From Alcaligenes endophyticus (GTDB taxonomy: Bacteria > Pseudomonadota > Gammaproteobacteria > Burkholderiales > Burkholderiaceae_B): 64,000 bases of DNA. This document shows positions 45,285 to 54,291 of the stretch, piece by piece (position 1 is the stretch's first letter; the number at the start of each line of letters is the position of its first letter). Where the stretch lies: positions 217,642 to 281,641 of the forward strand of contig NZ_JAPKND010000005.1 of NCBI RefSeq assembly GCF_026344035.1, read 5' to 3'. The position numbers were made by a program, and so were the translations under genes. Below the pieces are notes generated by a model. That model searched no databases. It was not told the origin of the DNA and was given only the letters and a program-made list of their open reading frames with translations.

Positions 45285-46217
45285 TTAAGCCAGTGATGCG
45301 CCTACACCTGTACGTTCAACAATTAATTGATAGTGTTCAGGACGACGATGCTTAGCAAAATTAAATACGTGATCACGAAACGGCTGTCCTAAATTCAGAT
45401 CTGCATTGAAATAAATCAATTCATCTTCTTCGGTGCTAGCTTGCGCCACAATTTCTCCGGTAGGCGCAACAATCACCGATCCACCTATCATGTGGTGCCC
45501 GTCCTCTACGCCACACTTGGCCGCAGCGCCTATCCAAACGGCATTTTGATAAGCACTGGCCTGCAAGGTAATTAAATGATGGTGCATACGCAAATGAACC
45601 GGCTCAGGCCAATGAATATTAATGGACGGCGTGTTATAGCCTAAGGCCACAAACTCTGCCCCCTGTAAACCCATCACACGCCAAGTCTCAGGCCATCGCC
45701 TATCGTTACATAGGCACATTCCCATCTGCACCTCATCAACCCCCCACACCTTGAACGTATCATTTCCCACCTGAAAGTATTTTTTTTCTAAGTGCTGAAA
45801 TGGCGCATCTAGTTTATGGTCACTATGCCCTGGTAGGTGCACCTTTCTATATTTGCCAATAATTTGTCCTTTTTTATTAACTAATATAGAGGTATTAAAA
45901 GGGCCTTCCTTAGGACAAAGCTCTGCGTACCCAAGATAAAAGCCAACCTCTAAACGACGTGCCTCGTCAAACAATGCCTGTACGTTAGGATTAGGCATTG
46001 AATGCTCGAAATAACGCTCTTCTGCCTCTTGCTGACTCATCCAGTAACGAGGAAAAAAGGTCGCTAAGGTCAACTCGGGAAAAACCACAAAATCAGCCCC
46101 CCTAGATTTCGCCTCTTGCAGCAAAGCGATTAATCTATCTAAGGTACGCTGGCGGCTATCGCTCACATGTACTGCCCCTACCTGCGCCACAGCCACCCCT
46201 AAACGTCGCTGACTCAT
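45285..46217 (-). CDS. N-carbamoyl-D-amino acid hydrolase
   Basis: Nitrilase-superfamily enzyme that hydrolyses N-carbamoyl-D-amino acids to the D-amino acid, CO2 and ammonia, 310 aa. I chose ATG 46217, with AGGAG about 10 nt upstream; the frame to 46388 adds a hydrophobic, Phe-rich segment. The Glu-Lys-Cys triad appears as VFPELTLATF, YRKVHLPGH and the cysteine in CNDRRWPETWR, the last being diagnostic of D-carbamoylase. No hydantoinase is next to it. The upstream leader has an A9 tract. Confidence 0.9.
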   Translation of the reverse strand: MSQRRLGVAVAQVGAVHVSDSRQRTLDRLIALLQEAKSRGADFVVFPELTLATFFPRYWMSQQEAEERYFEHSMPNPNVQALFDEARRLEVGFYLGYAELCPKEGPFNTSILVNKKGQIIGKYRKVHLPGHSDHKLDAPFQHLEKKYFQVGNDTFKVWGVDEVQMGMCLCNDRRWPETWRVMGLQGAEFVALGYNTPSINIHWPEPVHLRMHHHLITLQASAYQNAVWIGAAAKCGVEDGHHMIGGSVIVAPTGEIVAQASTEEDELIYFNADLNLGQPFRDHVFNFAKHRRPEHYQLIVERTGVGASLA

Positions 46218-46313
46218 ACCTTCGTCTCCTGTAATGTGTAAAAACTTGTCATAACCTAAGCATGCATGGGAATTTAGCCAGCGTAAAGTTGGGAAAAAAA
46301 CAAACGCCACCCC

Positions 46314-46322
46314 AAAAAAAAA
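46314..46322. repeat. A9 homopolymer upstream of the D-carbamoylase
   Basis: Nine A residues (T on the coding strand), with a second A7 run at 46294-46300, lie 77-109 bp upstream of the chosen start. Length changes could alter promoter spacing, if a promoter lies here. Confidence 0.85.
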
Positions 46323-46423
46323 GAAAAATCCATACAAAATCAATCCTCTACATGAAGCACCCACCATAGAGCGATAACTCTTCTGCATGGCAGCCCGACA
46401 AGATTTGATAAGAGAATGCTCGA

Positions 46424-47371
46424 CTAACTGAGTAACTGCTCTAGGCTAGTGATAAAGCGTTTACCTGCAAGAGATAAAGAATTTAGTTCGCACACGGTCA
46501 ACCAGATGCCAATTGATTGTGCCGGGCTAACGGGTTTTATCACCACGGTGGGGTCTAATACAGACGGCAAAGCCCAACGCTCCATCAAAGCAGCGCCGAA
46601 ACCTTGCTGAGCCAGAGCATACGCCGCCAAGGGGGAGCGCACGGTTAAGGCGGGACGTGTTGGTTTAGTCGCACTAGAGCTTAAAAACTGGTATAGCACC
46701 TTACCCAAGGGCGCGTCCTCTGGGTAACTGATCCAGGGGTGCGAGGCAAAATCAGCCGCCTTTACTTCAGTCTGCTTGGCTAAAGCATGGGTAGTGGGCA
46801 CTGCACACACAATCTCCGAATCCGCTAATTTTCGCGATTGCAATAGAGGGTGGACAGGATCAGCCAGTGAAACTGCCACATCTGCCTGCCCGCTCAAGAA
46901 ATACGCCACTATTTCATCGAAACTGGTGGTGCGGTAGTCCACTCGCGCTCGGGGTGAGCTGAGACGTAACTGCGTTAACCCCTGCGGGATCAAACGCTGA
47001 CTTAAACTGGCACTAGAAATAATATTCAAGGTACTGGCGCTACCACTGCCCAATTGCAAAGCCAGAGCATTCAAACGGCCTATCGCCGTATACAGTGATT
47101 GCACCTCAGCATATAAACGACGGGCCTCTGGTGTGGGCAGTAAACGATTCTTGCTACGCTCAAATAACTGATAACCTAAACGATATTCGGCCAGCGCTAA
47201 GACCCGACTAATAGCTGGCTGGGATACATGTAAAGAACGGCCAGCACCACTAATAGAACCGGCCTGCATAATGGCGTGAAACACTTCAATTTGTCGCAAA
47301 CTTAAAGGGCGAGCATCTGTCTGGGTCTCAATATTGCTCGCCCAAGCAGCATTCATGTCTACATTCGTCAT
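46424..47371 (-). CDS. LysR-family transcriptional regulator
   Basis: About 315 aa from ATG 47371; 47410 is a longer alternative and no start has a clear Shine-Dalgarno. The helix-turn-helix is LRQIEVFHAIMQAGSISGAG with VSQPAISRVLALAE. The effector domain contains ADVAVSLADPVHPLLQSRKL. It lies between the D-carbamoylase and the divergent Bug receptor/D-aminoacylase genes and is the likely regulator of those genes. The ligand is unknown. Confidence 0.88.
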   Translation of the reverse strand: MTNVDMNAAWASNIETQTDARPLSLRQIEVFHAIMQAGSISGAGRSLHVSQPAISRVLALAEYRLGYQLFERSKNRLLPTPEARRLYAEVQSLYTAIGRLNALALQLGSGSASTLNIISSASLSQRLIPQGLTQLRLSSPRARVDYRTTSFDEIVAYFLSGQADVAVSLADPVHPLLQSRKLADSEIVCAVPTTHALAKQTEVKAADFASHPWISYPEDAPLGKVLYQFLSSSATKPTRPALTVRSPLAAYALAQQGFGAALMERWALPSVLDPTVVIKPVSPAQSIGIWLTVCELNSLSLAGKRFITSLEQLLS

Positions 47372-47410
47372 GGCTGAGTCATAACTCCAAATTATGGTGT
47401 ACGCACACAT

Positions 47411-47518
47411 CCTGATTCATGGTTTTGGCAGGGCCAGTGCTACTCTTCTTGTATGGACTTTTCATAGTCTGCTTATCTTACGTTAATTTAGTTTAATAAT
47501 AATTAGGAGATAAACCAT
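47411..47518. promoter_or_regulatory. Divergent promoter region of LysR and Bug/D-aminoacylase operon
   Basis: 108 bp, AT-rich at 47470-47510, with AGGAG 11 nt before the Bug gene start. A LysR-type site is expected here, but no clear T-N11-A repeat stands out. Confidence 0.45.
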
Positions 47519-48505
47519 ATGCTTAGCCAACCGTTCAAACGAGCCTGTGCTCTGGGGATCATCATCAGCTGCGCTCTGGTAGGAAACACACACGCCACAG
47601 AAAAATGGCCACAAAAGTCCGTTAGCTTTATCGTACCTTCTGCCGCTGGCGGCTCACCCGATGTGCTATCACGCTTAATCATGAACGATTTGGCACAAAG
47701 CCTGGACGCTTCTTTTATAGTAGAAAACCGACCAGGTGCCGCCGGCAACATTGGTATTTTACAAGTTAAAAAAGCGCGTCCCGACGGCTATACCTTGGGA
47801 TATGGCAATATCAACACCTTAGCGGTCAATAATAGCCTGTTTAATTCTCTGCCCTACGATGTAGACAAAGACTTAAGACCCGTTGCACATTTATTCAATA
47901 TCTACAATGTGCTAGTCGTGTCGGCCGAATCACCTATTACTTCGGTTAAAGATCTTATTCAGGCCGCTAAGTCAGATCCAGGCCAGCTGTCTTATGGGGC
48001 TGCGGGCGTGGGCACTACTGGTCATATGGGTGGCGAGCTTTTTAAACACATGACGGATATTGACGTCTTGTACGTGCCCTACAACAGCGGGCCTGCTGCC
48101 CTGCAGGACTTAGTTGGAGGCCGTCTGGATTTCATGTTTTCCAATAGCTCAGAGGTAGCACCTCTGATAGCCAGCGGGCGTTTACGTGCACTGGGCGTGT
48201 CAAGTAAAAAACGTCTTGACCTGCTCCCCGATGTACCGTCACTGGATGAGGCAGGCGTTACCGGTTACGAAACTATTGCCTGGGGTGGTATGGTCGCCCC
48301 GAAACAAACTCCTGACAGCGTTATTGACACACTTAACCAAGCTGTTAATAACACACTAAAAAAACCGAAAGTGATTGAAGGACTGGCTGCGCTAGGCGCT
48401 GAGCCAGCGGGTGGAAGTGCCGCAGACTTTCAGCAGTTTATTCAAGTAGAAACTGATAAATGGGCAGAAATTATCGCCAGTGCTGGTATTGAAAAGCTGG
48501 ACTAA
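47519..48505 (+). CDS. Bug family tripartite tricarboxylate transporter receptor protein
   Basis: Periplasmic solute receptor of the TctC/Bug family, 328 aa, a family greatly expanded in Alcaligenaceae. The signal peptide ends NTHAT before EKWPQKSVSF. The ligand-loop motifs IVPSAAGGSPDVLSR and NRPGAAGNIG are present. No TctA/TctB membrane genes are adjacent, which is usual for orphan Bug proteins. It is followed 6 nt later by a D-aminoacylase gene, so the ligand may be an N-acyl-D-amino acid. Confidence 0.92.
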   Translation: MLSQPFKRACALGIIISCALVGNTHATEKWPQKSVSFIVPSAAGGSPDVLSRLIMNDLAQSLDASFIVENRPGAAGNIGILQVKKARPDGYTLGYGNINTLAVNNSLFNSLPYDVDKDLRPVAHLFNIYNVLVVSAESPITSVKDLIQAAKSDPGQLSYGAAGVGTTGHMGGELFKHMTDIDVLYVPYNSGPAALQDLVGGRLDFMFSNSSEVAPLIASGRLRALGVSSKKRLDLLPDVPSLDEAGVTGYETIAWGGMVAPKQTPDSVIDTLNQAVNNTLKKPKVIEGLAALGAEPAGGSAADFQQFIQVETDKWAEIIASAGIEKLD

Positions 48506-48511
48506 GCTCGC

Positions 48512-49975
48512 ATGAAAGCACACACCCTGTCCTTTGATACTATTTTCACGGCTGGAACCATTGTGGATGGTTCCGGTGCCCCTCCCTACCACGCTGATGT
48601 CGGAATACGCCAAGGACGTATTAGCGCCATCGGTGACCTGAGCCAAGCACTCAGTAATGAGCGTATAGACTGTCAGGGGTGCATGATTACACCCGGTTTT
48701 ATCGACTCCCACACACACGATGATGGCTACTTACTGACTCACCCAGATATGATGCCTAAAGTATCTCAGGGCATCACCACAGTGGTTACCGGCAACTGTG
48801 GAATCAGTCTAGCGCCCGTCATCACAAGCTCACCGCCTCAACCCTTAGACTTGCTGGGACCTGCTGAACTATTTAGATTTTCCAGCTTTTCCGCCTGGCT
48901 AAACGAGCTAAAGGCTCAACCTGCTGCCGTCAATGTCATACCACTGTTAGGGCACACCAGCCTACGCGTCGCCTTTATGCAAGACTTACAGCGCACTGCC
49001 AATGCGCAGGAAATTACCGCGATGCAACGCGGTGTAGACGAGGCCTTGGCCAGTGGAGCGTTTGGCCTGTCATCTGGCCTGTTCTACCCACCTGCGGCGG
49101 CGGCTACCACCACTGAATTGCTTGAGGTGGTGCAGCCCATGGCGGCGTTAGGTACCACTATTTACGCAACGCACCTTAGGGATGAAGCTGACTTTATCCT
49201 GCCGGCTATTGATGAAGCCTTAGAGATCGGTGCAGCCGCACGCAGCACCATCGTTTTCTCGCATCATAAACTGGCAGGCGAGCACAATCACGGCCGCTCC
49301 CGGCAAACGCTGGCACGTATAGACCAAGCATCAGCATTACAGAATGTGTGTTTAGACTGTCATCCCTATCCGGCAACATCTACCATGTTGCGCCTAGATA
49401 GAGTACGACTTGCCAGCCGTACGATTGTCACCTGGTCTACTGCCCATCCGCAGTATGCAGGCAAAGACTTTGCCACACTGGAGAAAGAGCTAGGCATGGG
49501 GGATGAGGAGTTACTAGCTTACCTGTCTCCGGCAGGAGCCATTTATTTCCTCATGCATGAACAGGATATCAAACGCATATTCGCCTACCCACTGACCATG
49601 GTCGGATCGGACGGACTGCCCTTTGACCCGCATCCACACCCACGCCAATGGGGGACTTTTACCCGCGTACTGCGCACCATGGTACGGGAACAGTCCTTAC
49701 TGAACTGGCAACAGGCCATACATAAAATGACAGGCTTGCCCGCCCGCCAATACCGCTTACACGAACGAGGACTCATTCAGGAGAACTACCACGCTGACCT
49801 CGTGATTTTCAATCCTGATACGGTGACGGACCAAGCAACCTTTGAAAAACCTGTGCAAAGCAGCCGTGGCATACAAAGCGTGTGGGTAGCTGGTGAACAA
49901 GTCTGGGACGGCCAGCAGGTCACCGGTAAGCGACCAGGTCAGGTACTGACTCCCGCACATCTGCGCGCAAGCTAA
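48512..49975 (+). CDS. N-acyl-D-amino acid deacylase (D-aminoacylase)
   Basis: Amidohydrolase-superfamily zinc enzyme, 487 aa, that releases D-amino acids from N-acyl forms. Metal ligands are His67 and His69 (DSHTHDD), Cys96 in TGNCGIS (the bridging cysteine at the same number as in characterised D-aminoacylase), and histidines in THLRDEAD and FSHHK. The catalytic aspartate is in VGSDGLPFD. It lies 6 nt after the Bug receptor gene and is followed by a strong terminator. The family is firm; whether it prefers acyl-D-Glu, D-Asp or hydrophobic substrates is not visible. Confidence 0.92.
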   Translation: MKAHTLSFDTIFTAGTIVDGSGAPPYHADVGIRQGRISAIGDLSQALSNERIDCQGCMITPGFIDSHTHDDGYLLTHPDMMPKVSQGITTVVTGNCGISLAPVITSSPPQPLDLLGPAELFRFSSFSAWLNELKAQPAAVNVIPLLGHTSLRVAFMQDLQRTANAQEITAMQRGVDEALASGAFGLSSGLFYPPAAAATTTELLEVVQPMAALGTTIYATHLRDEADFILPAIDEALEIGAAARSTIVFSHHKLAGEHNHGRSRQTLARIDQASALQNVCLDCHPYPATSTMLRLDRVRLASRTIVTWSTAHPQYAGKDFATLEKELGMGDEELLAYLSPAGAIYFLMHEQDIKRIFAYPLTMVGSDGLPFDPHPHPRQWGTFTRVLRTMVREQSLLNWQQAIHKMTGLPARQYRLHERGLIQENYHADLVIFNPDTVTDQATFEKPVQSSRGIQSVWVAGEQVWDGQQVTGKRPGQVLTPAHLRAS

Positions 49976-50944
49976 GCAGGCCCGCGGGTACAAGCAGCGC
50001 TGACGCACAAATTAAGGGCAAGAAAATCTTGCCCTTAATTGTTTCCCCTACCTGCCCTCAATCAAAGAAGCTGTTTACGCTATATCCTTAATTATTTTGC
50101 AAAGCCCGTCCCAGCTTGAACGGAACATCCAAACAACGCAACAGGAACAGACAGAAACGCTCCGTAGTACTAATTGATACTACCCAGATAGCCCTACTCC
50201 TCGGACTGAAAATATCCCCATAGGCCGTAAGACACTTGCTAATTGAGCGCGACGTAGTAATGTCTATATTCAGGGGAAGCAGAACCTCCTTTCGACGCGT
50301 ATCTGAGGACTCAACCAACAACAAGGATTTTACAGATTATGCATGGAGTTCGTATCGTAATCAGACCTAATGCGCTGAGCACCTATAACAATAATCGGCT
50401 TTTCACTGCATAGCGTTAAGTCCAGAAATTAGGCGTTTTCTTCCACCACCGCCGCACCATGGCACTGCCTCAATGTCCTCACGCTTAAGCAAATCCAGAT
50501 GCCGCTAAGCAGAGTGAATAAACTATCACTTGCCGAAGCCCGAACAGAGGCTGCTCGAAAGATGAAGCTGAAGCATAATCGCTTGGTTCCGCTGATAGTG
50601 AAAAGAGAACATATACGGATCAATGGATACAATCGATGAGTTTCTTGCCGACTGGCGTGAAGGCAACATAAAACGACTAAAACACCGTTACATCACCTTC
50701 CGTCCTTACACCCAAGATATCTTCCCTGTGATCTGCGAAAAGCAACCGGCAACAGTCATTGAGCGAGACATAAGATAGACACTGCAAAATATAGCCGAAA
50801 GCAAGTGATCCGCTACAGCAAACGACGCCCTACTCTACAAGCAGACTTTGCTAATATAGTCTTTATTAATGCTCCAGATGGCCATATCAATATATGAAGC
50901 CAGAAAAACGCACAGCTCACTACATGATTACCTAGCGGGTAAAC
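49976..50944. other. Gene-poor stretch after the D-aminoacylase, with terminator and integrase relic
   Basis: About 970 bp without an intact gene. It holds a terminator (50010-50043) and a decayed tyrosine integrase (from 50433). Between them, the minus-strand frame 50088-50324 has SISKCLTA followed by FSPRSRAIWVVS, which faintly recalls the end of a CRP/FNR regulator but lacks the rest. Confidence 0.6.
50010..50043 (+). terminator. Rho-independent terminator after the D-aminoacylase
   Basis: AATTAAGGGCAAG / CTTGCCCTTAATT is a perfect 13-bp stem with a 5-nt loop, followed by GTTT. It begins 35 nt after the stop and ends the Bug/D-aminoacylase operon. Confidence 0.88.
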
Positions 50945-50958
50945 TTAGCGCTGAATAA
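50433..50958 (+). pseudogene. Relic of the N-terminal and core-binding part of a P4-type tyrosine integrase
   Basis: Two frames are needed. Frame A (50433-50639) contains LSLAEARTEAARKM, the arm-binding-domain pattern of DUF4102 integrases. Frame B (50623-50958) contains EFLADWREGNIKRLKHRYIT, then YTQDIFPVICEK, VIERDIR, TLQNIAESK and SATANDALLYKQ, the core-binding-domain pattern. Frame B has stops at 50776, 50806 and 50857, so the gene is dead. The catalytic domain is absent here. The 3' end overlaps the convergent hydrolase gene by 14 bp. Confidence 0.7.
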
Positions 50959-51892
50959 CCAGCTCCTCCCATATCTTGGCGCGTAAAGGTGAGGGGTTAT
51001 ACAAGCCATTGGACCCACCATCATCTTCTTGTAAAGCTGTAATGGTGATAACCGTATTTCTATTGGGCAGGATGATACAGTATTGCCCAAAAACACCCCA
51101 CAAATAGGCGCAGTCGTTCTGTTGGTCTATCCAAATTTGATAGCCGTAACCAGCAGGGGTTGGCACGTCGCCTGGGATAAAGTCAGTACTTGTCATGTGG
51201 TGAGACATCATATCTTGGACAAATTTCTCTGAAACTAATCTTTTCCCCTTAAAAACCCCACCATTTAAAAGCAGTTGTCCAAACCGGCCCATTTCATCTG
51301 TATTAATGGCCATGCCATTGGCGGCTACTGTGTGCCCAAGTGGGCAAATAGTCCAGTCGGGATTATGAATTTCTAAGGGTTCGAACAGGCGATAACGCAG
51401 ATACTCACAGAGATTCTTCCCAGATTTTTTTTCGACCAAACAGCTGAGCAAATAGGTATTAACATTGTTGTAAAGAAATTGCGTACCAGGCGTATGTTCA
51501 AACTGGCCTTCTTTATAGATATGGCGCACCCAATCTCTTGTATGAGCTCTTTCGTAACCGTCACGAAAAAACATCGCTTGACTCATTCCTGAGCTCATTG
51601 TCAGCAAGTCCCGTACTGTCATACTCAGGGCATTCGGATTAACGACGTCGTAAGTCTCTTCGCGAAAACTATCACTGATACATTCGTCCAAATGGATTAA
51701 TCCTTCATCAATAGCAATACCCACCCCTACCGCAGCGAAAGTTTTGGAGCTCGAATAAGACTCAAACCGAGGTTTTGCGGCAAAACGTGACCAGTCATGA
51801 ACCACTTCTCCATCACGTCTGATTTGAACGCCCAGTAGATAATATCCGCCCTCTTTCATGCTGTTCATGAAACGGTCAAATTGTTTTTGCAT
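50945..51892 (-). CDS. Serine beta-lactamase-like hydrolase (class C/esterase family)
   Basis: 315 aa, cytosolic by appearance because no signal peptide is visible. The SxxK motif is SSKT (near residue 48) in SYSSSKTFAAVGVG, and the YxN motif is YNN (near residue 141) in FLYNNVNTYLLSC. The C-terminal segment GYGYQIWIDQ with VFGQYCIILP resembles the third motif region of penicillin-binding-protein-like esterases. Such proteins hydrolyse esters, amides or D-amino acid peptides. It lies 94 nt downstream of the CoA-transferase on the same strand and may belong to that pathway; antibiotic resistance is not implied. Confidence 0.85.
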   Translation of the reverse strand: MQKQFDRFMNSMKEGGYYLLGVQIRRDGEVVHDWSRFAAKPRFESYSSSKTFAAVGVGIAIDEGLIHLDECISDSFREETYDVVNPNALSMTVRDLLTMSSGMSQAMFFRDGYERAHTRDWVRHIYKEGQFEHTPGTQFLYNNVNTYLLSCLVEKKSGKNLCEYLRYRLFEPLEIHNPDWTICPLGHTVAANGMAINTDEMGRFGQLLLNGGVFKGKRLVSEKFVQDMMSHHMTSTDFIPGDVPTPAGYGYQIWIDQQNDCAYLWGVFGQYCIILPNRNTVITITALQEDDGGSNGLYNPSPLRAKIWEELVIQR

Positions 51893-51986
51893 GATGGAAG
51901 TCCTGTTTACAATTGGAGGCTCAATAAGTGCCTACGTTACTGATAGATTATAAGTACAGATTCAAATGGGGTAATTCTGAGGCGTA

Positions 51987-53165
51987 TTAAATAACGCCCT
52001 CAGTACGCAACGTGGAGATAGTGGCATCGTCATAGCCTAACGAGTTCAAAATTTTTTCCGTATGCTCACCTAATGCGGGAATAGGATCCATGCGAGCAGC
52101 AAAAGCGTTCGACGTAGCTGGCGGTAGCAAAGCCGGAATTTTGCCTACGGGGCTACCCACCTCTGTCCAACGATTGCGTGCCTGTAGTTGGGCATGCTGC
52201 CAGACTTGATGCATGTCATTGACACGAGCACTAGCTATACGCGCCTCATCCAATCGATCTATGACCTGCTCACTAGTATATTGGCGTAACGCTTTAACGA
52301 TGATGCGCTCAAGTTCTTCCCTATTTTGGCTGCGAGCCGAGACAGACGAAAAGCGACTGTCATCACGCAACTCCGGCAGTACTAAGATGTGCTCGCAAAA
52401 CAGAGCCCATTCCCGCTCATTTTGAATACCAAGCATCACCGTAGAGCCATCCCCAGTTACGAAAGGGCCATAAGGTGCAATAGAAGCATGAGAAGCACCA
52501 CATCGCTCAGGGGCTGCTGCATTATCAAAGGCATAGTAAAGTGGGAAGCCCATCCATTCAACCATACTTTCTAACATCGACACATCGATATGACTTCCTT
52601 TACCCGTCTTACCCCTTTGGATGAGAGCTGCAAGGATACTACTGTAGGCGTACATGCCTGCCGCAATATCAACGATAGAACAGCCCGCCTTGGCTGGTTG
52701 CTCTGGAGTTCCTGTAATGGAAAGAAAACCAGATTCACTTTGAATCAGTAAATCATAAGCTTTTTTATCTCGGTAGGGGCCATCAGAGCCGTAACCGGAA
52801 ATATCGCATACTATCAGGCTAGGGTGCTCCTCTTTAAGAGCCTCGTAAGATAGCCCCAACCTTCCCGCTGAGCCGGGCGCTAAGTTTTGGATAAAAACAT
52901 CCGCTTCTTTTATGAGAGCTGACAAAACATCCTGAGCTTTTGGGTGCTTTAAATCTAAAGTTATACTTTCTTTGGAGCGATTAGCCCAAACAAAATGCGA
53001 AGCCAAACCACGTACGCGTTCATCATAAGAACGTGCAAAGTCTCCAGAACTTGGCCGTTCAACTTTAATAACACGTGCCCCTAGCTCTGCTAGCTGCCTA
53101 GTGCAAAAAGGTGCGGCGATTGCATGTTCGAGCGTAACAATGGTAATGCCATCTAAAGGACGCAT
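51987..53165 (-). CDS. CaiB/BaiF class III CoA-transferase
   Basis: 392 aa, the normal length. Class III CoA-transferases move CoA between organic acids via an aspartyl anhydride. The N-terminal LDGITIVTLEHAIAAPFCTR and KVERPSSGDFAR blocks, NRSKESITLDLKHPKAQ and DVFIQNLAPGSAGRLGL are typical. It is divergent from a LysR-type regulator across a 7-bp inverted repeat and precedes the beta-lactamase-like hydrolase. Together with the nearby TRAP importer and HpaI-type aldolase it suggests CoA activation of an imported acid. Confidence 0.92.
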   Translation of the reverse strand: MRPLDGITIVTLEHAIAAPFCTRQLAELGARVIKVERPSSGDFARSYDERVRGLASHFVWANRSKESITLDLKHPKAQDVLSALIKEADVFIQNLAPGSAGRLGLSYEALKEEHPSLIVCDISGYGSDGPYRDKKAYDLLIQSESGFLSITGTPEQPAKAGCSIVDIAAGMYAYSSILAALIQRGKTGKGSHIDVSMLESMVEWMGFPLYYAFDNAAAPERCGASHASIAPYGPFVTGDGSTVMLGIQNEREWALFCEHILVLPELRDDSRFSSVSARSQNREELERIIVKALRQYTSEQVIDRLDEARIASARVNDMHQVWQHAQLQARNRWTEVGSPVGKIPALLPPATSNAFAARMDPIPALGEHTEKILNSLGYDDATISTLRTEGVI

Positions 53166-53203
53166 CTGCCTATTTCCACATAGTAATTTATAATGACTAC
53201 AAG

Positions 53204-53229
53204 TGTAGGTAGTGCTTCAATGACCTACA
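53204..53229. promoter_or_regulatory. Inverted repeat, candidate LysR-type operator
   Basis: TGTAGGT-N12-ACCTACA is a perfect 7-bp inverted repeat in the 157-bp divergent region between the CoA-transferase and the LysR gene. Position and geometry suit LysR-type binding. Confidence 0.5.
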
Positions 53230-53322
53230 ATCGCGAAATTTCTAAGGGCCCCTCTTGTTTTATATGATCTCTACTAAGCTGTTGCTGAAATAGCGATGAC
53301 TTACTAATTTAAGGCTGTGCTG

Positions 53323-54216
53323 ATGCTGTTTGACTTAAATGATTTACGCTTGTTTATATATGTAGCAGAGCTCAAAAGCTTAACTCGCAGTGCGGAACGA
53401 ATGCATTTATCTTTAGCGGCGACAAGTAGCCGCATTAAAGGGCTAGAGGCACGTTTTGGAATGCGTTTGCTATACCGTGAAGCAAAAGGCGTAAAATTAA
53501 CCCCAGCTGGGGAAACGTTGCTGCATCATGCGTTAACCATGATGCAACAGTTCAGTTTACTAAAAAGTGATATGCAGCAGTATAGTGATGAAATTAAAGG
53601 TCACATACGGATTTTTGCGAACACTACCGCTGTCACCGAATTTATGCCCGCGGCCTTAGCTACTTTTTTGCGTAGTCATCCTAATGTTAATGTCTCTTTA
53701 GAAGAAAGACTTAACTACGATATAGTTAGGGGTATTCAAGATGGTGCCGCAGACATAGGTATTGTCGCAGGCACAGTGCAGGCGCAGGGTTTAGAAATGA
53801 TTAACTTTTCTACTGATCAGCTAACTTTAGCTACTTCTGCAGATCATCCATTAGCAAATCAAAAAACTGTCATGTTTTCTGACACGCTTCAATACGAACA
53901 TATTGGTTTGCATGAGGGCAGCACTTTACAACACTTTCTTGATCGTATTGTCGAGGAAAGTGGCCAGAAGCTAAATTTGCGTATACAAGTACGTAGTTTT
54001 GAAGCAATGTGCAGAATGATTGAATCCGAGATTGGAATTGGCATACTCCCTAAATCTGCAGCTGAAAGATATCAAAAATCAATGCGAATTGAGCTCGTTG
54101 CTTTAGGAGACCCTTGGGCTGTACGTGAGCGCAGCATTATCTATCAAAAAGACACTATTGTGCCTAAATATATGCATGATTTAATGGATTGTATTTGTGG
54201 TCTACCCAGCTATTGA
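53323..54216 (+). CDS. LysR-family transcriptional regulator
   Basis: 297 aa from ATG 53323, which has AAGG 8 nt upstream; a GTG two codons earlier is too close to it. The helix-turn-helix is LRLFIYVAELKSLTRSAERM with LAATSSRIKGLEARFG. The effector domain shows the periplasmic-binding-protein-like fold (ADIGIVAGTV, IGIGILP). The gene is AT-rich by eye. It is divergent from the CoA-transferase and convergent with the TRAP genes, so it is the likely regulator of this acid-uptake region. Confidence 0.9.
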   Translation: MLFDLNDLRLFIYVAELKSLTRSAERMHLSLAATSSRIKGLEARFGMRLLYREAKGVKLTPAGETLLHHALTMMQQFSLLKSDMQQYSDEIKGHIRIFANTTAVTEFMPAALATFLRSHPNVNVSLEERLNYDIVRGIQDGAADIGIVAGTVQAQGLEMINFSTDQLTLATSADHPLANQKTVMFSDTLQYEHIGLHEGSTLQHFLDRIVEESGQKLNLRIQVRSFEAMCRMIESEIGIGILPKSAAERYQKSMRIELVALGDPWAVRERSIIYQKDTIVPKYMHDLMDCICGLPSY

Positions 54217-54251
54217 GTGTTTGATAACCTATAAAGCATTCAATAATACCT

Positions 54252-54276
54252 CGCCCCACTCATGGGGCGTCGTTTT
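54252..54276 (+). terminator. Rho-independent terminator after the LysR gene
   Basis: CGCCCCA-CTCA-TGGGGCG, a 7-bp GC-rich stem, is followed by TCGTTTT. It lies between the convergent LysR and dctM genes. Confidence 0.8.
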
Positions 54277-54291
54277 AATTGGAGTTTGAGC

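Noticed and set aside
46218..46388. N-terminal extension of the D-carbamoylase with a Phe-rich hydrophobic stretch
   Set aside because: The downstream ATG has AGGAG and gives the family's normal N-terminus; the extension looks like chance coding of T-runs.
50088..50324. Minus-strand frame with a CRP/FNR-like tail
   Set aside because: Only about 25 residues resemble the end of a CRP/FNR helix-turn-helix; no effector domain or start signals. Mentioned in the gap description only.
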